This document shows positions 35,197 through 44,453 of a DNA stretch of 64,000 bases, one piece after another; the first letter of the stretch is position 1; each line of letters begins with the position of its first letter. Source of the DNA: UBA11098 sp041671525 (lineage in GTDB: Bacteria > Patescibacteriota > Minisyncoccia > Moranbacterales > UBA2206); contig JBAZBJ010000005.1 of the NCBI GenBank assembly GCA_041671525.1, positions 16,071 through 80,070 on the forward strand, given 5' to 3'. Below the pieces are notes generated by a model. The model was not told where the DNA came from and ran no database searches. It saw only the letters and a list, made by a program, of their open reading frames with translations. A program made the translations under genes and the position numbers.

Positions 35197-36186
35197 CTAC
35201 CGCAGTTTACTTTTTAATTCCCGTGTGAAAACAAAACCTTGGATGAAACGGAGCCCGTAGGTGATGTGCGTAAAAAAAACATAGACCAAGGAATACAGGG
35301 CGACATCAAGCTCTCTTTGGCGCCGGATCACATCCCAAAAAACTTTGAGCAAGGCCAGACAATAAACCAACCAGCCGACGAGGTATAATTCGAGATACCA
35401 TCCGGAGAAAAAGAGAATCGGAACCCAGCCGACGAGTGCAAAAGCGAAAAAGCCGCTAGGGATGAAATAGCGCAATTTACAGGAGGTTTCGGGAAATTTC
35501 TTGGCAAAAAAACCACGGTGGAGTCCATAGCCGGCCACTTGCTTGAGATGGCGCCAGAGCCCTTCCCGGCGGTGATGCCAAACAATAATTCTTGGATCAT
35601 ACAATATTTTGTTATTTTCTTTGTTATTCACCAGATCCAAGCAGAGCTTTGTGTCCTCGCCCGGCCAGTAGTTGCTGCTAAAACCGCCCACCTCGGTAAA
35701 TGCCGCCTTCCGGACAGTCAAATTTACGGTCGGCCAATCGGAAACATTTCGTGCTTTTCCAATCGGACAATATCTTTCCGGGAAATTTCCGCCTAAAATG
35801 CTCAGGTAGATGGCTCCGGAAACCTTCTGCAAAAAACTGTCCGACTTTGGTGTGATTGCCGGACCACCCACCGCCGCAATCTCCGCATCTTGAAAATCCT
35901 CATCCAAAAATTCCAAAATATTTTTTTCCGGATAAGCATCGTCATCCACAAACACCAGCAATTCTCCCTGAGCGTCCCGGATGGCCAGGGAGCGTTTCAT
36001 TGCCGGGCCACCCGTACCGGTGGCAATTATTCTTGTTTTCGCCCAAGCATAATTTTGCCCGTCCAGCTCGTCCGGATAAATAATAATCTCATAATCTTCT
36101 CTTGGAATCTCCAAAATCTTCGGGATTGATTCCCGAATATAATCATTGATTGCTTTGACAGGAATGATGAAGCTATATTTGATCAT
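35197..36186 (-). CDS. GT2-family glycosyltransferase with C-terminal membrane helices
   Basis: A 329-residue protein with SFIIPVKAINDYI, LVFVDDDAYP (metal acids), WPGEDTKLC (the E-D motif of processive GT2 enzymes), then two or three C-terminal membrane helices (about 235-290). It overlaps the neighbouring GT2 gene at 36183 by 4 bp (ATGA). It acts on the cytoplasmic face. Confidence 0.82.
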   Translation of the reverse strand: MIKYSFIIPVKAINDYIRESIPKILEIPREDYEIIIYPDELDGQNYAWAKTRIIATGTGGPAMKRSLAIRDAQGELLVFVDDDAYPEKNILEFLDEDFQDAEIAAVGGPAITPKSDSFLQKVSGAIYLSILGGNFPERYCPIGKARNVSDWPTVNLTVRKAAFTEVGGFSSNYWPGEDTKLCLDLVNNKENNKILYDPRIIVWHHRREGLWRHLKQVAGYGLHRGFFAKKFPETSCKLRYFIPSGFFAFALVGWVPILFFSGWYLELYLVGWLVYCLALLKVFWDVIRRQRELDVALYSLVYVFFTHITYGLRFIQGFVFTRELKSKLR

Positions 36187-37109
36187 TTTTTGCGAATTAT
36201 ATACATCGGCCGACCAATTACTTCATTATGGATATTGGCGATATAGAGGGCGATGAGACCCAGGCAGATCAGCACGATACCCATCAAAAAAACGATGATC
36301 ACCGCCAGGATCGCCGGCGCCGAAAAATTAACTTCCCCCAGGACATAATTGACCGAAAACATATAGGCGCCCAAAAGACCGGATAGGATTGTGATCAAAA
36401 TTCCCAGGTATCCGGCGACGCGCAGCGGGAAAAGACTAAGGGAAACCATGCTGGCAAAGGCCAACTTGGTCAGCTTCCAGACACTATAGCTCGCCTTGCC
36501 GTGCAGCCGCTTGTTGGCCTGGAAAAAAACATATTTTCGGCGGAAACCGAGCCAATCAATCAGGGCGCGAGTCATCCGGTTCTTCTCATTGAGCTTTTTG
36601 AATTCGTCAATCACAATCCGATCCAACAGGCGAAAGTCGGTTGCGCCGGAAACCAGTTCCATTTCGGAAATCTTATTGATCAATTTGTAGAAAAGCCACG
36701 ATCCAAGTTTCTTGATCAGTCCCTCGCCTTTATTCTTTTCCCGCACACCGACCACCACTTCAGCGCCCCTTTCCCAATAGCTGATAAATTCACCGATTTT
36801 TTCGACCGGATGTTGTAAATCCGCATCTAGCATGATTGCCGCGTCCCCGCCGCATTCAATGAGTCCGGCCGAAGTCGCTGCTTCTTTGCCAAAATTGCGG
36901 GAAAAATCAATAACTTTGACGCGCTTGTCTTTTTGGGAAAGATCGCTCAGTGCTTGTTGGCTGCCGTCCTGGCTGCCGTCGTTGATAAAAATAATTTCAA
37001 AAGCATAATTTTGGAGCTGCGCCAAAACAGTTTCCATCTCGGCAAAAAGCAAGGGAACATTCTTTTCCTCATTATAGACCGGGACAATTATCGAGATTGT
37101 TTTAGGCAT
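36183..37109 (-). CDS. GT2 polyprenyl-phosphate glycosyltransferase (DPM1/GtrB type)
   Basis: A 308-residue protein from the ATG at 37109; the longer frame would need a TTG. It has IIVPVYNEEKNV, INDGSQDGS, MLDADLQHP (DxD) and two C-terminal membrane helices (about 225-290). Such enzymes load a sugar onto polyprenyl phosphate, giving donors for the GT39-like proteins in the window. It overlaps the Wzx gene by 8 bp. Confidence 0.85.
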   Translation of the reverse strand: MPKTISIIVPVYNEEKNVPLLFAEMETVLAQLQNYAFEIIFINDGSQDGSQQALSDLSQKDKRVKVIDFSRNFGKEAATSAGLIECGGDAAIMLDADLQHPVEKIGEFISYWERGAEVVVGVREKNKGEGLIKKLGSWLFYKLINKISEMELVSGATDFRLLDRIVIDEFKKLNEKNRMTRALIDWLGFRRKYVFFQANKRLHGKASYSVWKLTKLAFASMVSLSLFPLRVAGYLGILITILSGLLGAYMFSVNYVLGEVNFSAPAILAVIIVFLMGIVLICLGLIALYIANIHNEVIGRPMYIIRKK

Positions 37110-38373
37110 TTTTTTGCGTCTTGTTTCCCTCAAAAATAAAATAAATTCCGGCCAAGATAGCCAAGACTTGAATCATGATGACTATGCTGATTATATCATA
37201 AATAGTTTTCGCGAAAAAGAAAATCACCAGAACCTCAATGGCGGCAATGGCCAGGAAATAAACTGCTGATTTGTTCTTGTGGATCGAGAGCAGATATTGG
37301 ATGATCAGGTTAACAAAGGAAAACAAGGAAACCATGAGCGCGAACCAGCCCAAATAGCCGGCCACGCCCAGATATTTATCGCCAAAAAACACTCTCAGGA
37401 CAAACTCCGGGAAAACAAAGAATATAAATGTGGCAACGACGGTGGCCAAAAGGGTCAGCCAGGCGGCATTCTTGAGCTGTGTTCGTGAGTTTCCCTTTTT
37501 GTGATTTTCTTCGGCCGACATTGTGAAAAGCACTGATCCCAGAATGCTGGTCGCAAAAAAGATGGTTTTGGAAGCCACCGTCAGAGCTCCGTATTGTCCG
37601 GAAGTGATGGCATCCAGCTTATTTTTGGCCAAAACCATATCCACATTCCCCAGGATCGTCATCGCCACAATACCCATCAGGGCCGGCAGCAGATATTTTT
37701 TCATGGCGACCCAATCAATTTCCGCGTCACTGTTCTCATTTTTGATCCGGGTAAATTTCAGGGCTCGAACCGCAATCGCATAGCCGATCAGCCCACTCAA
37801 AATAAATCCCCCCAAAACTCCACTGACACCAAAACCGATCTTCAGGAGGCCGACACCGATGATTATCTTGGCGCTCGTGCTAACAATCCCGGCCCAGCTC
37901 GTCACCTTGAATTTCTGCCACCCGGTCAAAATTCCATTAGTCACGGACGAAAAAAATCCCAGCAGCATCAAGATCCACAACAGAATTATCGGCCAATTCT
38001 CGTCAATTTTCAAAAAATCGCGCACGAGCGGAGTGATTGTGAGCGCCAGCAGAAAAAGCGGGATGCCCAGAGTCATGATCTTCTGATTGAACGCCCTAAA
38101 AATGATCCGGCTGCCATAGGGGTTGTTTTCGGCCTTGGTATGGGCACTATATTTCGTCACAATCATTCCCAGCGTCGCGGCTGGAATTGAGATGATGTGC
38201 GAAAGAGAAATCAGTGATTCAATTTCTCCATACACCGCCGCGTCGGTCATTCGCCCCAACACCAGATGAAAGATGTAGTTCAAAACATTGGCGGCCATTG
38301 TGCCCGCAAACAAAATTGAGCTGTTCCAAGCAAAGGTGTTGCCCCTGATTTTTTGATAAATTCTTCTGACCAT
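37102..38373 (-). CDS. wzx: Polysaccharide flippase (Wzx/MATE-like)
   Basis: A 423-residue protein with about 12-14 membrane helices, matching the polysaccharide biosynthesis (PST/Wzx) family in the MOP superfamily. It starts at the ATG at 38373; the longer frame would begin with GTG and has no family support. Wzx moves lipid-linked repeat units to the outside face, which fits a locus with GT2/GT4 enzymes inside and GT-C enzymes and a Wzz-like protein outside. A strong terminator lies upstream, so it begins a new transcript with the two GT2 genes. Confidence 0.87.
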   Translation of the reverse strand: MVRRIYQKIRGNTFAWNSSILFAGTMAANVLNYIFHLVLGRMTDAAVYGEIESLISLSHIISIPAATLGMIVTKYSAHTKAENNPYGSRIIFRAFNQKIMTLGIPLFLLALTITPLVRDFLKIDENWPIILLWILMLLGFFSSVTNGILTGWQKFKVTSWAGIVSTSAKIIIGVGLLKIGFGVSGVLGGFILSGLIGYAIAVRALKFTRIKNENSDAEIDWVAMKKYLLPALMGIVAMTILGNVDMVLAKNKLDAITSGQYGALTVASKTIFFATSILGSVLFTMSAEENHKKGNSRTQLKNAAWLTLLATVVATFIFFVFPEFVLRVFFGDKYLGVAGYLGWFALMVSLFSFVNLIIQYLLSIHKNKSAVYFLAIAAIEVLVIFFFAKTIYDIISIVIMIQVLAILAGIYFIFEGNKTQKNA

Positions 38374-38446
38374 ATTGATACTTTTTTTCGTTTTTTTACA
38401 CCCCTCCAACACCGAATGAGAAATTTCCACCTAATTATTTTACCAC

Positions 38447-38476
38447 AAAAAAAGCGCCCTTGGAAGAGCGCTTTTT
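38447..38476 (-). terminator. Rho-independent terminator after the LCAT-like gene
   Basis: Minus-strand AAAAAGCGC ... GCGCTTTTTTT with a 10-nt inner region; a strong GC stem with T-tract, 16 bp after the stop at 38492. Confidence 0.9.
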
Positions 38477-38491
38477 GATCAGGTCTTCGCT

Positions 38492-41104
38492 TTAATATTT
38501 GATGAACTTGAAGCTTTCCACGAGCAAATCTCGCGCTGGTTGGGCGATTGAAGCATTGAATTTGTTACTGATGAATCCGCTCAGATCATCAATTTGCTTA
38601 TTTAAGAGCCTTGCCTGATTATCGGCCGGGTTTCCATTGTCTTTGCCCCCCATCTTCGCCAGCATGTCGAGCGTGTGAGCAATATCCTTGATCTTGACCT
38701 GCAAAAAGTCCGTCGTTTTCGGATCCGTGATCAACCCTAAATTTTGATAGTGATCAACGTTATTCGCAATCGCATCAATTGTTGTGTTTAGCTTAAAATT
38801 GATCTCTGCCGAACCGACATTTCCCGCCTCATCGATTGCTCTTATCATTATCTTATGTTGACCTAATTCTTGCAGCGCCAAATCGACGTCCGCATTGTCT
38901 AACTTCACATCGTCCCAGTAGATCTCTAAAATAATGCTCTCCGGCGCAGTTTTATTGTCTTCGACCGCATAACTGGCATGCAAAGTCTGGTCGTTGCGAT
39001 ACGTCTCGTTTTCTCTGGGGTTGCTTATTGTGACCTTCGGTGGCACCGTGTCACCCGCAAACACTTCACCCCCTCTAACTTCAATTGAGACTTCCTCCTC
39101 GTGTCCGTTTGTGGCGACCCCTTCAATCACTCCGGTTGACTCATCTGCTTGTTGTGGATTATTGGCGTCATCGTAAATTTTTGTCGCTTCGATCCGATAT
39201 TCACCATCCCCAGTTCCATGGGTTAGAATTTTGTATTCGCCATCCATCGGATCAGGAATGGTCAGGAATTCCGTAGCAGTATCATATCCAGTATAGTACG
39301 CGCCTTCAATCTGCTCATTTTCATCCAAGCCCTTGATATTTTTCCCACTCCACCTCCCATCCGGCGCAATAACCTGGATATCGACCGGAGAAAAAACAAA
39401 GAATGCCAAAATGCTTCCAATCCTTTTTAAAACTGGCTTAGACATTGACTGGGTTCCAGTGATTGTTTCGTACACAATCTCAGCCCCTTCCGCTGGGAGA
39501 TTGCGATGTTTTGTGTTAATTTCCACTCTAGAATCAGCATCGATATTACGTGCCGATTCTAGGGGGACTACCCCATCACCATTACCATATTCAAGACCAT
39601 GATCACCAAGAAGTGAGCTGAAATTTTCCGGAATTCCGTGCTCCCACATTAATCCGGGTGTTGATGATTGCGCTTCAATTCGAATTCTTTTTACCGTGCT
39701 ATTATCGTCATTTAAATTTCCTATAATGTTATCGAATTCAATATAATTTAGCTTCGCTTTCTTATTTGCACTGTTTATACTCTCCAGAAAACTATTACGC
39801 GGATATCCGATGTAATAAGATCGGTCGCTATTTTTTGAAATATCAAACAAGTAATTGTAAACTGGCAACAATTCCGGGACCGATTTTATTGGCTTATTGT
39901 GAATATAGTCAAAAATGTTGGTAAATCCATTCTCGTAAGCTTCAAGCGAAAAGGCCTTTTCGGCTATTCTATCAAATATATCCGTAGGTCCAGTGCTTAT
40001 TTTTCCGCCCTCCCACGCTAAATAATCCTCCGGCGACCCGTTATGGGGAGTTCCCAGTGTTACCAATTGATCGATGTCGTTCTGATAATAACTTGCCTCA
40101 ACATATTCTCTGGCCAAAAGCCCACCCATAGAATGAGCAACCACGTCAATCTTTGGCCAATTGGTAATTTGCTTAATTTCGCTAATTCTGTCCCTCAGTA
40201 ACGTAGCATTTTGAATGTTGCTGTCTCGCCATTCATAGGGAAAGGTAAAAATATTCTCATTCGGAACATAACCATTTTCGGTAAAAGTTTTATATAGCCC
40301 ATCATAAGTTTTGAAAATTGGATCGAGCGTTTTTTTATTTAAAAATTCCATTGTTCCCATTATGCCAGGAATAATCAGCACTGGATCACGAAAATTTTCT
40401 TGGGTTAGCCAATTGGAAAAATTTATACGTTTGTCAATCTTATCATAATAACAGCTAGCGCCATAACAAGTTCTAGCTGGACCTTCGGGATTTCCCCACC
40501 AATTATATCGAAAATCAGAAGATGTGCTTCCCCTAGCAACATCATTTTGATTGTTAAAGAATCTTGTGCGATTTACTCGAACATTACCGCTTATTATATT
40601 AATTGCGGAAACATTATCGTGGAAGCTACTCCCTTGAATATCCAACAAACCGCCCCTAACAGTTATTCCCCCTAAAAACGCGGCTCGAGCAATGTTTACA
40701 AGGGAGTCGTTTTTAACCATAAAGACTTCACTGCCAGCTCCACTAACATCAGCATTGCGCATTACTAATTCGCCCCTAGTCGAGATAGTATAGTTTTTTC
40801 CAGTTGCTGTTTTTTTAAAGGTAATAGGATTTTTTACTGTCCCACTTACTATCATTTTCCCATCCACATTCATACTGCCGTTATCAAAGGTGATTGTCAC
40901 CCCGTTTCTAATAACCAAGGTTGATCCACTATTAACATTTATTTGGTTACTAATTATTTTATCCTGTGTCCACTCCTGGTATCCGATTATTTCCTCGATG
41001 TCCGCCGCCTGCGTAAGTAGATGAATATTGGAAAAGGACAGTGGCGAAAAAATAAAAGCTAAAATTAAAAAAATAATACTGAGAGATTTATATATCTTCA
41101 TCAT
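38492..41104 (-). CDS. Secreted LCAT-like alpha/beta hydrolase with beta-helix domain
   Basis: A 870-residue protein with a signal peptide (about 1-34). Residues ~45-205 look like a right-handed beta-helix ending in YNWWGNPEGP. The hydrolase part (about 240-560) shows LIIPGIMG (oxyanion loop), AHSMGG with nucleophile S325, GDGVVP with D510 and H533 in TKHRNLP: the full lecithin:cholesterol acyltransferase-like triad. The remaining part carries an Ig-like domain (about 690-770) and an alpha-helical tail. It is likely an outside lipase or acyltransferase acting on lipids of the cell or a host. It precedes a strong terminator. Confidence 0.82.
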   Translation of the reverse strand: MMKIYKSLSIIFLILAFIFSPLSFSNIHLLTQAADIEEIIGYQEWTQDKIISNQINVNSGSTLVIRNGVTITFDNGSMNVDGKMIVSGTVKNPITFKKTATGKNYTISTRGELVMRNADVSGAGSEVFMVKNDSLVNIARAAFLGGITVRGGLLDIQGSSFHDNVSAINIISGNVRVNRTRFFNNQNDVARGSTSSDFRYNWWGNPEGPARTCYGASCYYDKIDKRINFSNWLTQENFRDPVLIIPGIMGTMEFLNKKTLDPIFKTYDGLYKTFTENGYVPNENIFTFPYEWRDSNIQNATLLRDRISEIKQITNWPKIDVVAHSMGGLLAREYVEASYYQNDIDQLVTLGTPHNGSPEDYLAWEGGKISTGPTDIFDRIAEKAFSLEAYENGFTNIFDYIHNKPIKSVPELLPVYNYLFDISKNSDRSYYIGYPRNSFLESINSANKKAKLNYIEFDNIIGNLNDDNSTVKRIRIEAQSSTPGLMWEHGIPENFSSLLGDHGLEYGNGDGVVPLESARNIDADSRVEINTKHRNLPAEGAEIVYETITGTQSMSKPVLKRIGSILAFFVFSPVDIQVIAPDGRWSGKNIKGLDENEQIEGAYYTGYDTATEFLTIPDPMDGEYKILTHGTGDGEYRIEATKIYDDANNPQQADESTGVIEGVATNGHEEEVSIEVRGGEVFAGDTVPPKVTISNPRENETYRNDQTLHASYAVEDNKTAPESIILEIYWDDVKLDNADVDLALQELGQHKIMIRAIDEAGNVGSAEINFKLNTTIDAIANNVDHYQNLGLITDPKTTDFLQVKIKDIAHTLDMLAKMGGKDNGNPADNQARLLNKQIDDLSGFISNKFNASIAQPARDLLVESFKFIKY

Positions 41105-41105
41105 T

Positions 41106-41345
41106 TTATTTTCGTTTAATCATATAAATGACAGCTAAAACAACGACGACCATTAAAAGGTACGCAATGCTAATGTTCAATTCGAGTAAATAAAAAATAA
41201 CCAAATTCAGTATAAACACCGGCGCCACAATCCATCTCTTATTTAAAATTTTACCCAAAATAACTCCAACCACAATAGTCACAATTAAATAACCAACCAA
41301 AATAATTACTCCCATTGTCGCATATGGCATAAAAAAAATACCCAT
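41106..41345 (-). CDS. Small three-helix membrane protein, unknown
   Basis: A 79-residue protein from the ATG at 41345 (a GTG 12 bp earlier is less likely), almost wholly hydrophobic with about three helices and a KRK end. It is 1 bp from the secreted LCAT-like gene. I do not recognise the family; it could help export or hold its neighbour. Confidence 0.55.
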   Translation of the reverse strand: MGIFFMPYATMGVIILVGYLIVTIVVGVILGKILNKRWIVAPVFILNLVIFYLLELNISIAYLLMVVVVLAVIYMIKRK

Positions 41346-41417
41346 ACTTTTTTCCACAACCTCCGCAAGGTTTTTTTAATTTGCGAAAAGCGTGTTTGTT
41401 TTAATGTTTATTTTAAT

Positions 41418-41442
41418 TAAAAAATTCAGGCTTTAGGCCTGA
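41418..41442 (-). terminator. Terminator-like hairpin facing the minus strand
   Basis: Minus-strand TCAGGC/GCCTGA stem with a 5-nt loop, followed by ATTTTTTAATT. The nearest minus-strand gene upstream of it is the epimerase at 42256; the transposase gene lies between. Confidence 0.6.
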
Positions 41443-41483
41443 TTAAATTATGCAACGAATTTGGAAATTCGTAAAGTCTGAAA

Positions 41484-41508
41484 CTTCCTAAAGGTTCCCT
41501 TTAGGAAG
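41484..41508. repeat. RAYT-associated palindrome, left copy
   Basis: An 11-bp perfect stem CTTCCTAAAGG/CCTTTAGGAAG with loop TTC. It is inverted relative to the copies at 41745 and 42223. Confidence 0.9.
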
Positions 41509-41525
41509 ACTTATTGAAGAAATTA

Positions 41526-41534
41526 TGGTATAAT
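41526..41534 (+). promoter_or_regulatory. Extended -10 promoter of the transposase gene
   Basis: TGGTATAAT (TG-n-TATAAT) ends 7 nt before the ATG at 41542, giving a leaderless mRNA. No clear -35 box. Confidence 0.55.
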
Positions 41535-41541
41535 ATGGAAT

Positions 41542-42225
41542 ATGAGCACCCGTAGAATCCAATTTGCTAACGATGAATACTATCACATTTATAATCGCGG
41601 TGTTGATAAGCGCGAAATTTTTTCATCTGTACAGGATTATGATCGTTTTTTAATATCAATGGATCTACTGAATGATATAAATGATGGTTTAATGATTGAG
41701 TGGCGGGATTATAAAAAAAGCAATCCAGGAAGCTCACTCACAGATTTCCTAAAGGGAACCTTTAGGAAAAGAGAACCACTGGTTGAAATATTAACCTATT
41801 GTCTCAATCCAAATCATTATCATTTTATCCTGAAGCAAGTCGCCGATAAAGGAATTGAAAGATTTTTACATAAATTGGGAACGAGCCATACAAAATATTT
41901 TAACAAAAGAAATAAGAGAAATGGAGCACTCTTTCAGGGAGTTTTTCAATCAATACACATCAATTCCAATGAATATCTTCTTTATCTCTCAGTTTATGTA
42001 AATAAAAACAATTTCATTCATGGATATGAAAATAATGCTGATTGGAAATATTCCAGCCTGCATCATTATTTGGAGAAACGAAAAAATAGCCTGATAAAGG
42101 GTGAAGAAATTATCCTTGGTCAATTTAGTGGTGAAGGTGCCCAACAATATGCGGAATTTTTGGATGAAAATGCTTTACACTTAAAGCAAAAGAAGGAAAT
42201 TAAGGCTTATTTACTCGAAGATTAG
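41542..42225 (+). mobile_element. REP-associated tyrosine transposase (RAYT, Y1_Tnp)
   Basis: A 227-residue protein with the HUH motif H92-Y-H94 in LNPNHYHFI and the conserved block KYFNKRNKRNGALFQGVF, where Y119 is the candidate catalytic tyrosine. RAYTs are single-copy relatives of IS200/IS605 transposases that mobilise short palindromic repeats in trans. Palindromes of one family lie 34 bp upstream (41484), inside the gene (41745-41769, encoding residues 68-76) and at its end, where the TAG stop is the first triplet of the hairpin (42223-42253). A fourth relative lies at 48018. The gene opposes all its neighbours and seems to be inserted between a minus-strand gene and its terminator. Confidence 0.9.
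41745..41769. repeat. RAYT-associated palindrome within the transposase gene
   Basis: An 11-bp perfect stem TTTCCTAAAGG/CCTTTAGGAAA with loop GAA, same orientation as the right copy; translated as DFLKGTFRK. Confidence 0.9.
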
Positions 42226-42253
42226 TTTCCTAAAGGGAACCTTTAGGAAACTA
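42223..42253. repeat. RAYT-associated palindrome, right copy
   Basis: A 14-bp perfect stem TAGTTTCCTAAAGG/CCTTTAGGAAACTA with loop GAA. It begins at the stop codon of the transposase gene and ends 2 bp before the stop of the next gene. Confidence 0.92.
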
Positions 42254-42255
42254 GA

Positions 42256-43206
42256 TTACACTTTATAATATTCTTTGTACCACTCCACAAAATTTTTGAT
42301 CCCCTCATCGATCCGGGTTGTCGGTTTCCAGCCGAGCTTGCGGAGTTTGTGGATGTCGGCGACGGTGGCCGGCACGTCCCCGGGCTGCAGCGGCAACATT
42401 TTTTTCTTGGCTTTCTTGCCCATGCAATTTTCCAAAACTTCGATGTAGCGCAGGAGGGTTTCTTCCTTGTCACCTCCAATGTTTATGATTTCGCATCTAA
42501 GATTTGCATCGATGACCTTGATGGTTCCGGAAACGATGTCATCCACATAGGTAAAATTCCGACTCATTTTCCCATGATTGAAAACTTTGATCGGCGTCCC
42601 CTTCCGAATTCCCTCCGCGAACAGGAAAAGTGCCATATCCGGCCGACCCCACGGACCATAAACCGTAAAAAAACGCAAACCGGTCGTATTTAAACCGTAA
42701 ATGTGGCTGTAGACATGTGCCAGCAGTTCTGTGGCTTTTTTGGTGGCCGCGTAGGGGGAAATCGGCGTGTCCACGTTGTCAGACTCAGAGAAGGGCTGTT
42801 TTTTGTTGTTGCCATAAACTGAAGAGGAAGAAGCATAAACAAAATTTTTGATTTTATATTTTCGCGACATTTCCAATAAATTCAAAGTTCCCTTAATATT
42901 CACGTCTTCATAGGCGATCGGGTCCGAGAGTGAATTGCGCACCCCGGCCAGAGCGGCCAGACTCATCACCTTGTCCAGTTTCTCGGTTTTGAAAATTTTC
43001 TCCAACAGTTTAACGTCCCGGATATCACCTTTGTATAATTTAAATTTATAACCTCTGAGATATTTTTTGATCCGATCTTTTTTGAGCTGCGGGTCATAGT
43101 AGTCATTGAAATTGTCGATCAGCACGACCTGATCCCCGCGCTCCATCAATTTTTTGGCCAAATTGGAACCGATAAAACCTGCCCCTCCCGTGATAAGAAT
43201 TTTCAT
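42256..43206 (-). CDS. UDP-glucuronate 4-epimerase-like enzyme
   Basis: A 316-residue SDR enzyme with ITGGAGFIGSNLAKKL, ASSSSVYGNNKKQPFSE, YAATKK (Y-x3-K) and FFTVYGPWGRPDMALF, the signature of UDP-glucuronate 4-epimerases (LspL/CapI/GAE type). It would make UDP-galacturonate from the ugd product. It overlaps the glycosyltransferase gene at 43203 by 4 bp. A UDP-glucose 4-epimerase role is less likely given the last motif. Confidence 0.87.
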   Translation of the reverse strand: MKILITGGAGFIGSNLAKKLMERGDQVVLIDNFNDYYDPQLKKDRIKKYLRGYKFKLYKGDIRDVKLLEKIFKTEKLDKVMSLAALAGVRNSLSDPIAYEDVNIKGTLNLLEMSRKYKIKNFVYASSSSVYGNNKKQPFSESDNVDTPISPYAATKKATELLAHVYSHIYGLNTTGLRFFTVYGPWGRPDMALFLFAEGIRKGTPIKVFNHGKMSRNFTYVDDIVSGTIKVIDANLRCEIINIGGDKEETLLRYIEVLENCMGKKAKKKMLPLQPGDVPATVADIHKLRKLGWKPTTRIDEGIKNFVEWYKEYYKV

Positions 43207-44387
43207 AATCTGCTTCTCAAATAATTATAATACTCCTCATTATGGCTATCTCTTGTTGTATATTCTGCCAATGTTTTTGTGCGCGCTTTTTCACCCATCG
43301 ACTTTCGCAAATCAGCGTCAGTGATCAATTTTTCCAATTTTTCTACCCATTCCGCCGTATCCTTGGCCAAAAACCCATCCACTCCATCCGCAATCGCCTC
43401 ACGAAAGGTCTGGTTGTCGACCGCCACCGTCGGAACTTTCAGGATTCCCGCTTCAAAAAATTTCAATTCTGATTTTGCTTCACAGAAAGGATCGCCGGGC
43501 GTCAGCGGAGCGATGGCGATGTCGGCCAAGGAGACGTTCTGGTAATATTTTTTTCGGGTTACGAGCGACAGGCGGATTATCCGATCTTTTAATTCGTTCA
43601 GCTTGCTCTCCGTTTCAAGCGAGCCGGCCAGTAGCAATTTTGTCAGCGGATAATTTTTCATGACTTCCACCAACGCATCCGTGATAGTTGCAAAATCGCG
43701 ATTATGACTGGCTGTGCCGGAAAAATATCCGATCTTGATCGCATCATCGGTCGGCACTGGCAGCTCTTTCAACAGACGATTCGCCTCTTCCACTTCCCAC
43801 TCCATCAATTTATTTTTCACAACAAAAACTTGCTTGCCGTAGCCCTCCAGAATTTTGGCCAGATATCCGGTCGAGGTGGTGCAAACTTTGACATATGGAT
43901 CGTTGAGAATCTCCTCACCGACCCCTTTTTCGTATTGTTTTTTTTCAAAATCAGTCATCTCCTGCTGATACATTTCCGTCGTCTGGATGTATTTTGGATC
44001 AAAAACCAAATCATCGGTTTCAAAAATAATCACCTTGCCCTGATCCTTGATTTTTCCAATGAGTTTGCTGAGTGCCGGCGTGCTGATAGTCCGCTGGAAG
44101 ATAAAGATTTTAAATTGGTCGGCATAGGCTAGCAGTCGAGGATTATCCTGAATCGTGGTCGAAGCCGCAATGCCGTGAATATTAAGTTCCTCAGCGTGGC
44201 TATAGGCACGATAATGAGCGCTGTCCCCAACTCCGCTGGAGATGATCAGGACATCACCAGAGCCGACTCCAAACATTGCGCGGAAAAAATTGCCGGTATA
44301 ATCAAAAATCCGGCGACCACCCACCAGCAACCCATCGCGCCGGATCGCGCTGACTGCCTTGCCAAATTTTATCAGTAATAGTTTCAT
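43203..44387 (-). CDS. GT-B glycosyltransferase (GT4/GT1-like)
   Basis: A 394-residue protein starting at the ATG at 44387; a frame extending to 44777 exists only because it runs antisense to the membrane gene at 44454. The C-terminal half has the GT-B pattern IGYFSGTASHNRDF, APLTPGDPFCEAKSELKFFEAG and a helix tail near residues 350-390. The usual E-x7-E motif appears as EAKSELKFFE. It is divergent from the gene at 44454 with 66 bp between them. Confidence 0.78.
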   Translation of the reverse strand: MKLLLIKFGKAVSAIRRDGLLVGGRRIFDYTGNFFRAMFGVGSGDVLIISSGVGDSAHYRAYSHAEELNIHGIAASTTIQDNPRLLAYADQFKIFIFQRTISTPALSKLIGKIKDQGKVIIFETDDLVFDPKYIQTTEMYQQEMTDFEKKQYEKGVGEEILNDPYVKVCTTSTGYLAKILEGYGKQVFVVKNKLMEWEVEEANRLLKELPVPTDDAIKIGYFSGTASHNRDFATITDALVEVMKNYPLTKLLLAGSLETESKLNELKDRIIRLSLVTRKKYYQNVSLADIAIAPLTPGDPFCEAKSELKFFEAGILKVPTVAVDNQTFREAIADGVDGFLAKDTAEWVEKLEKLITDADLRKSMGEKARTKTLAEYTTRDSHNEEYYNYLRSRL

Positions 44388-44417
44388 ATAATTATATTTT
44401 ACCCCATTAAAAACGGT

Positions 44418-44446
44418 TTGGCAAAAGCCCGAAAGTTTTGTATAAT
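44418..44446 (+). promoter_or_regulatory. Promoter with leaderless spacing for gene at 44454
   Basis: TTGGCA (44418-44423), 17 bp, TATAAT (44441-44446), then 7 nt to the ATG. The best example of the leaderless arrangement in the window. Confidence 0.7.
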
Positions 44447-44453
44447 TTGTCAT

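Noticed and set aside
41484..42253. CRISPR-like array of TTTCCTAAAGG repeats
   Set aside because: The repeats are palindromes spaced 240-450 bp apart and no cas gene is present.
44418..44453. TTG start for the membrane protein at 44454
   Set aside because: The TTG is part of the -35 box of a good promoter, and the extra residues would include the -10 box.
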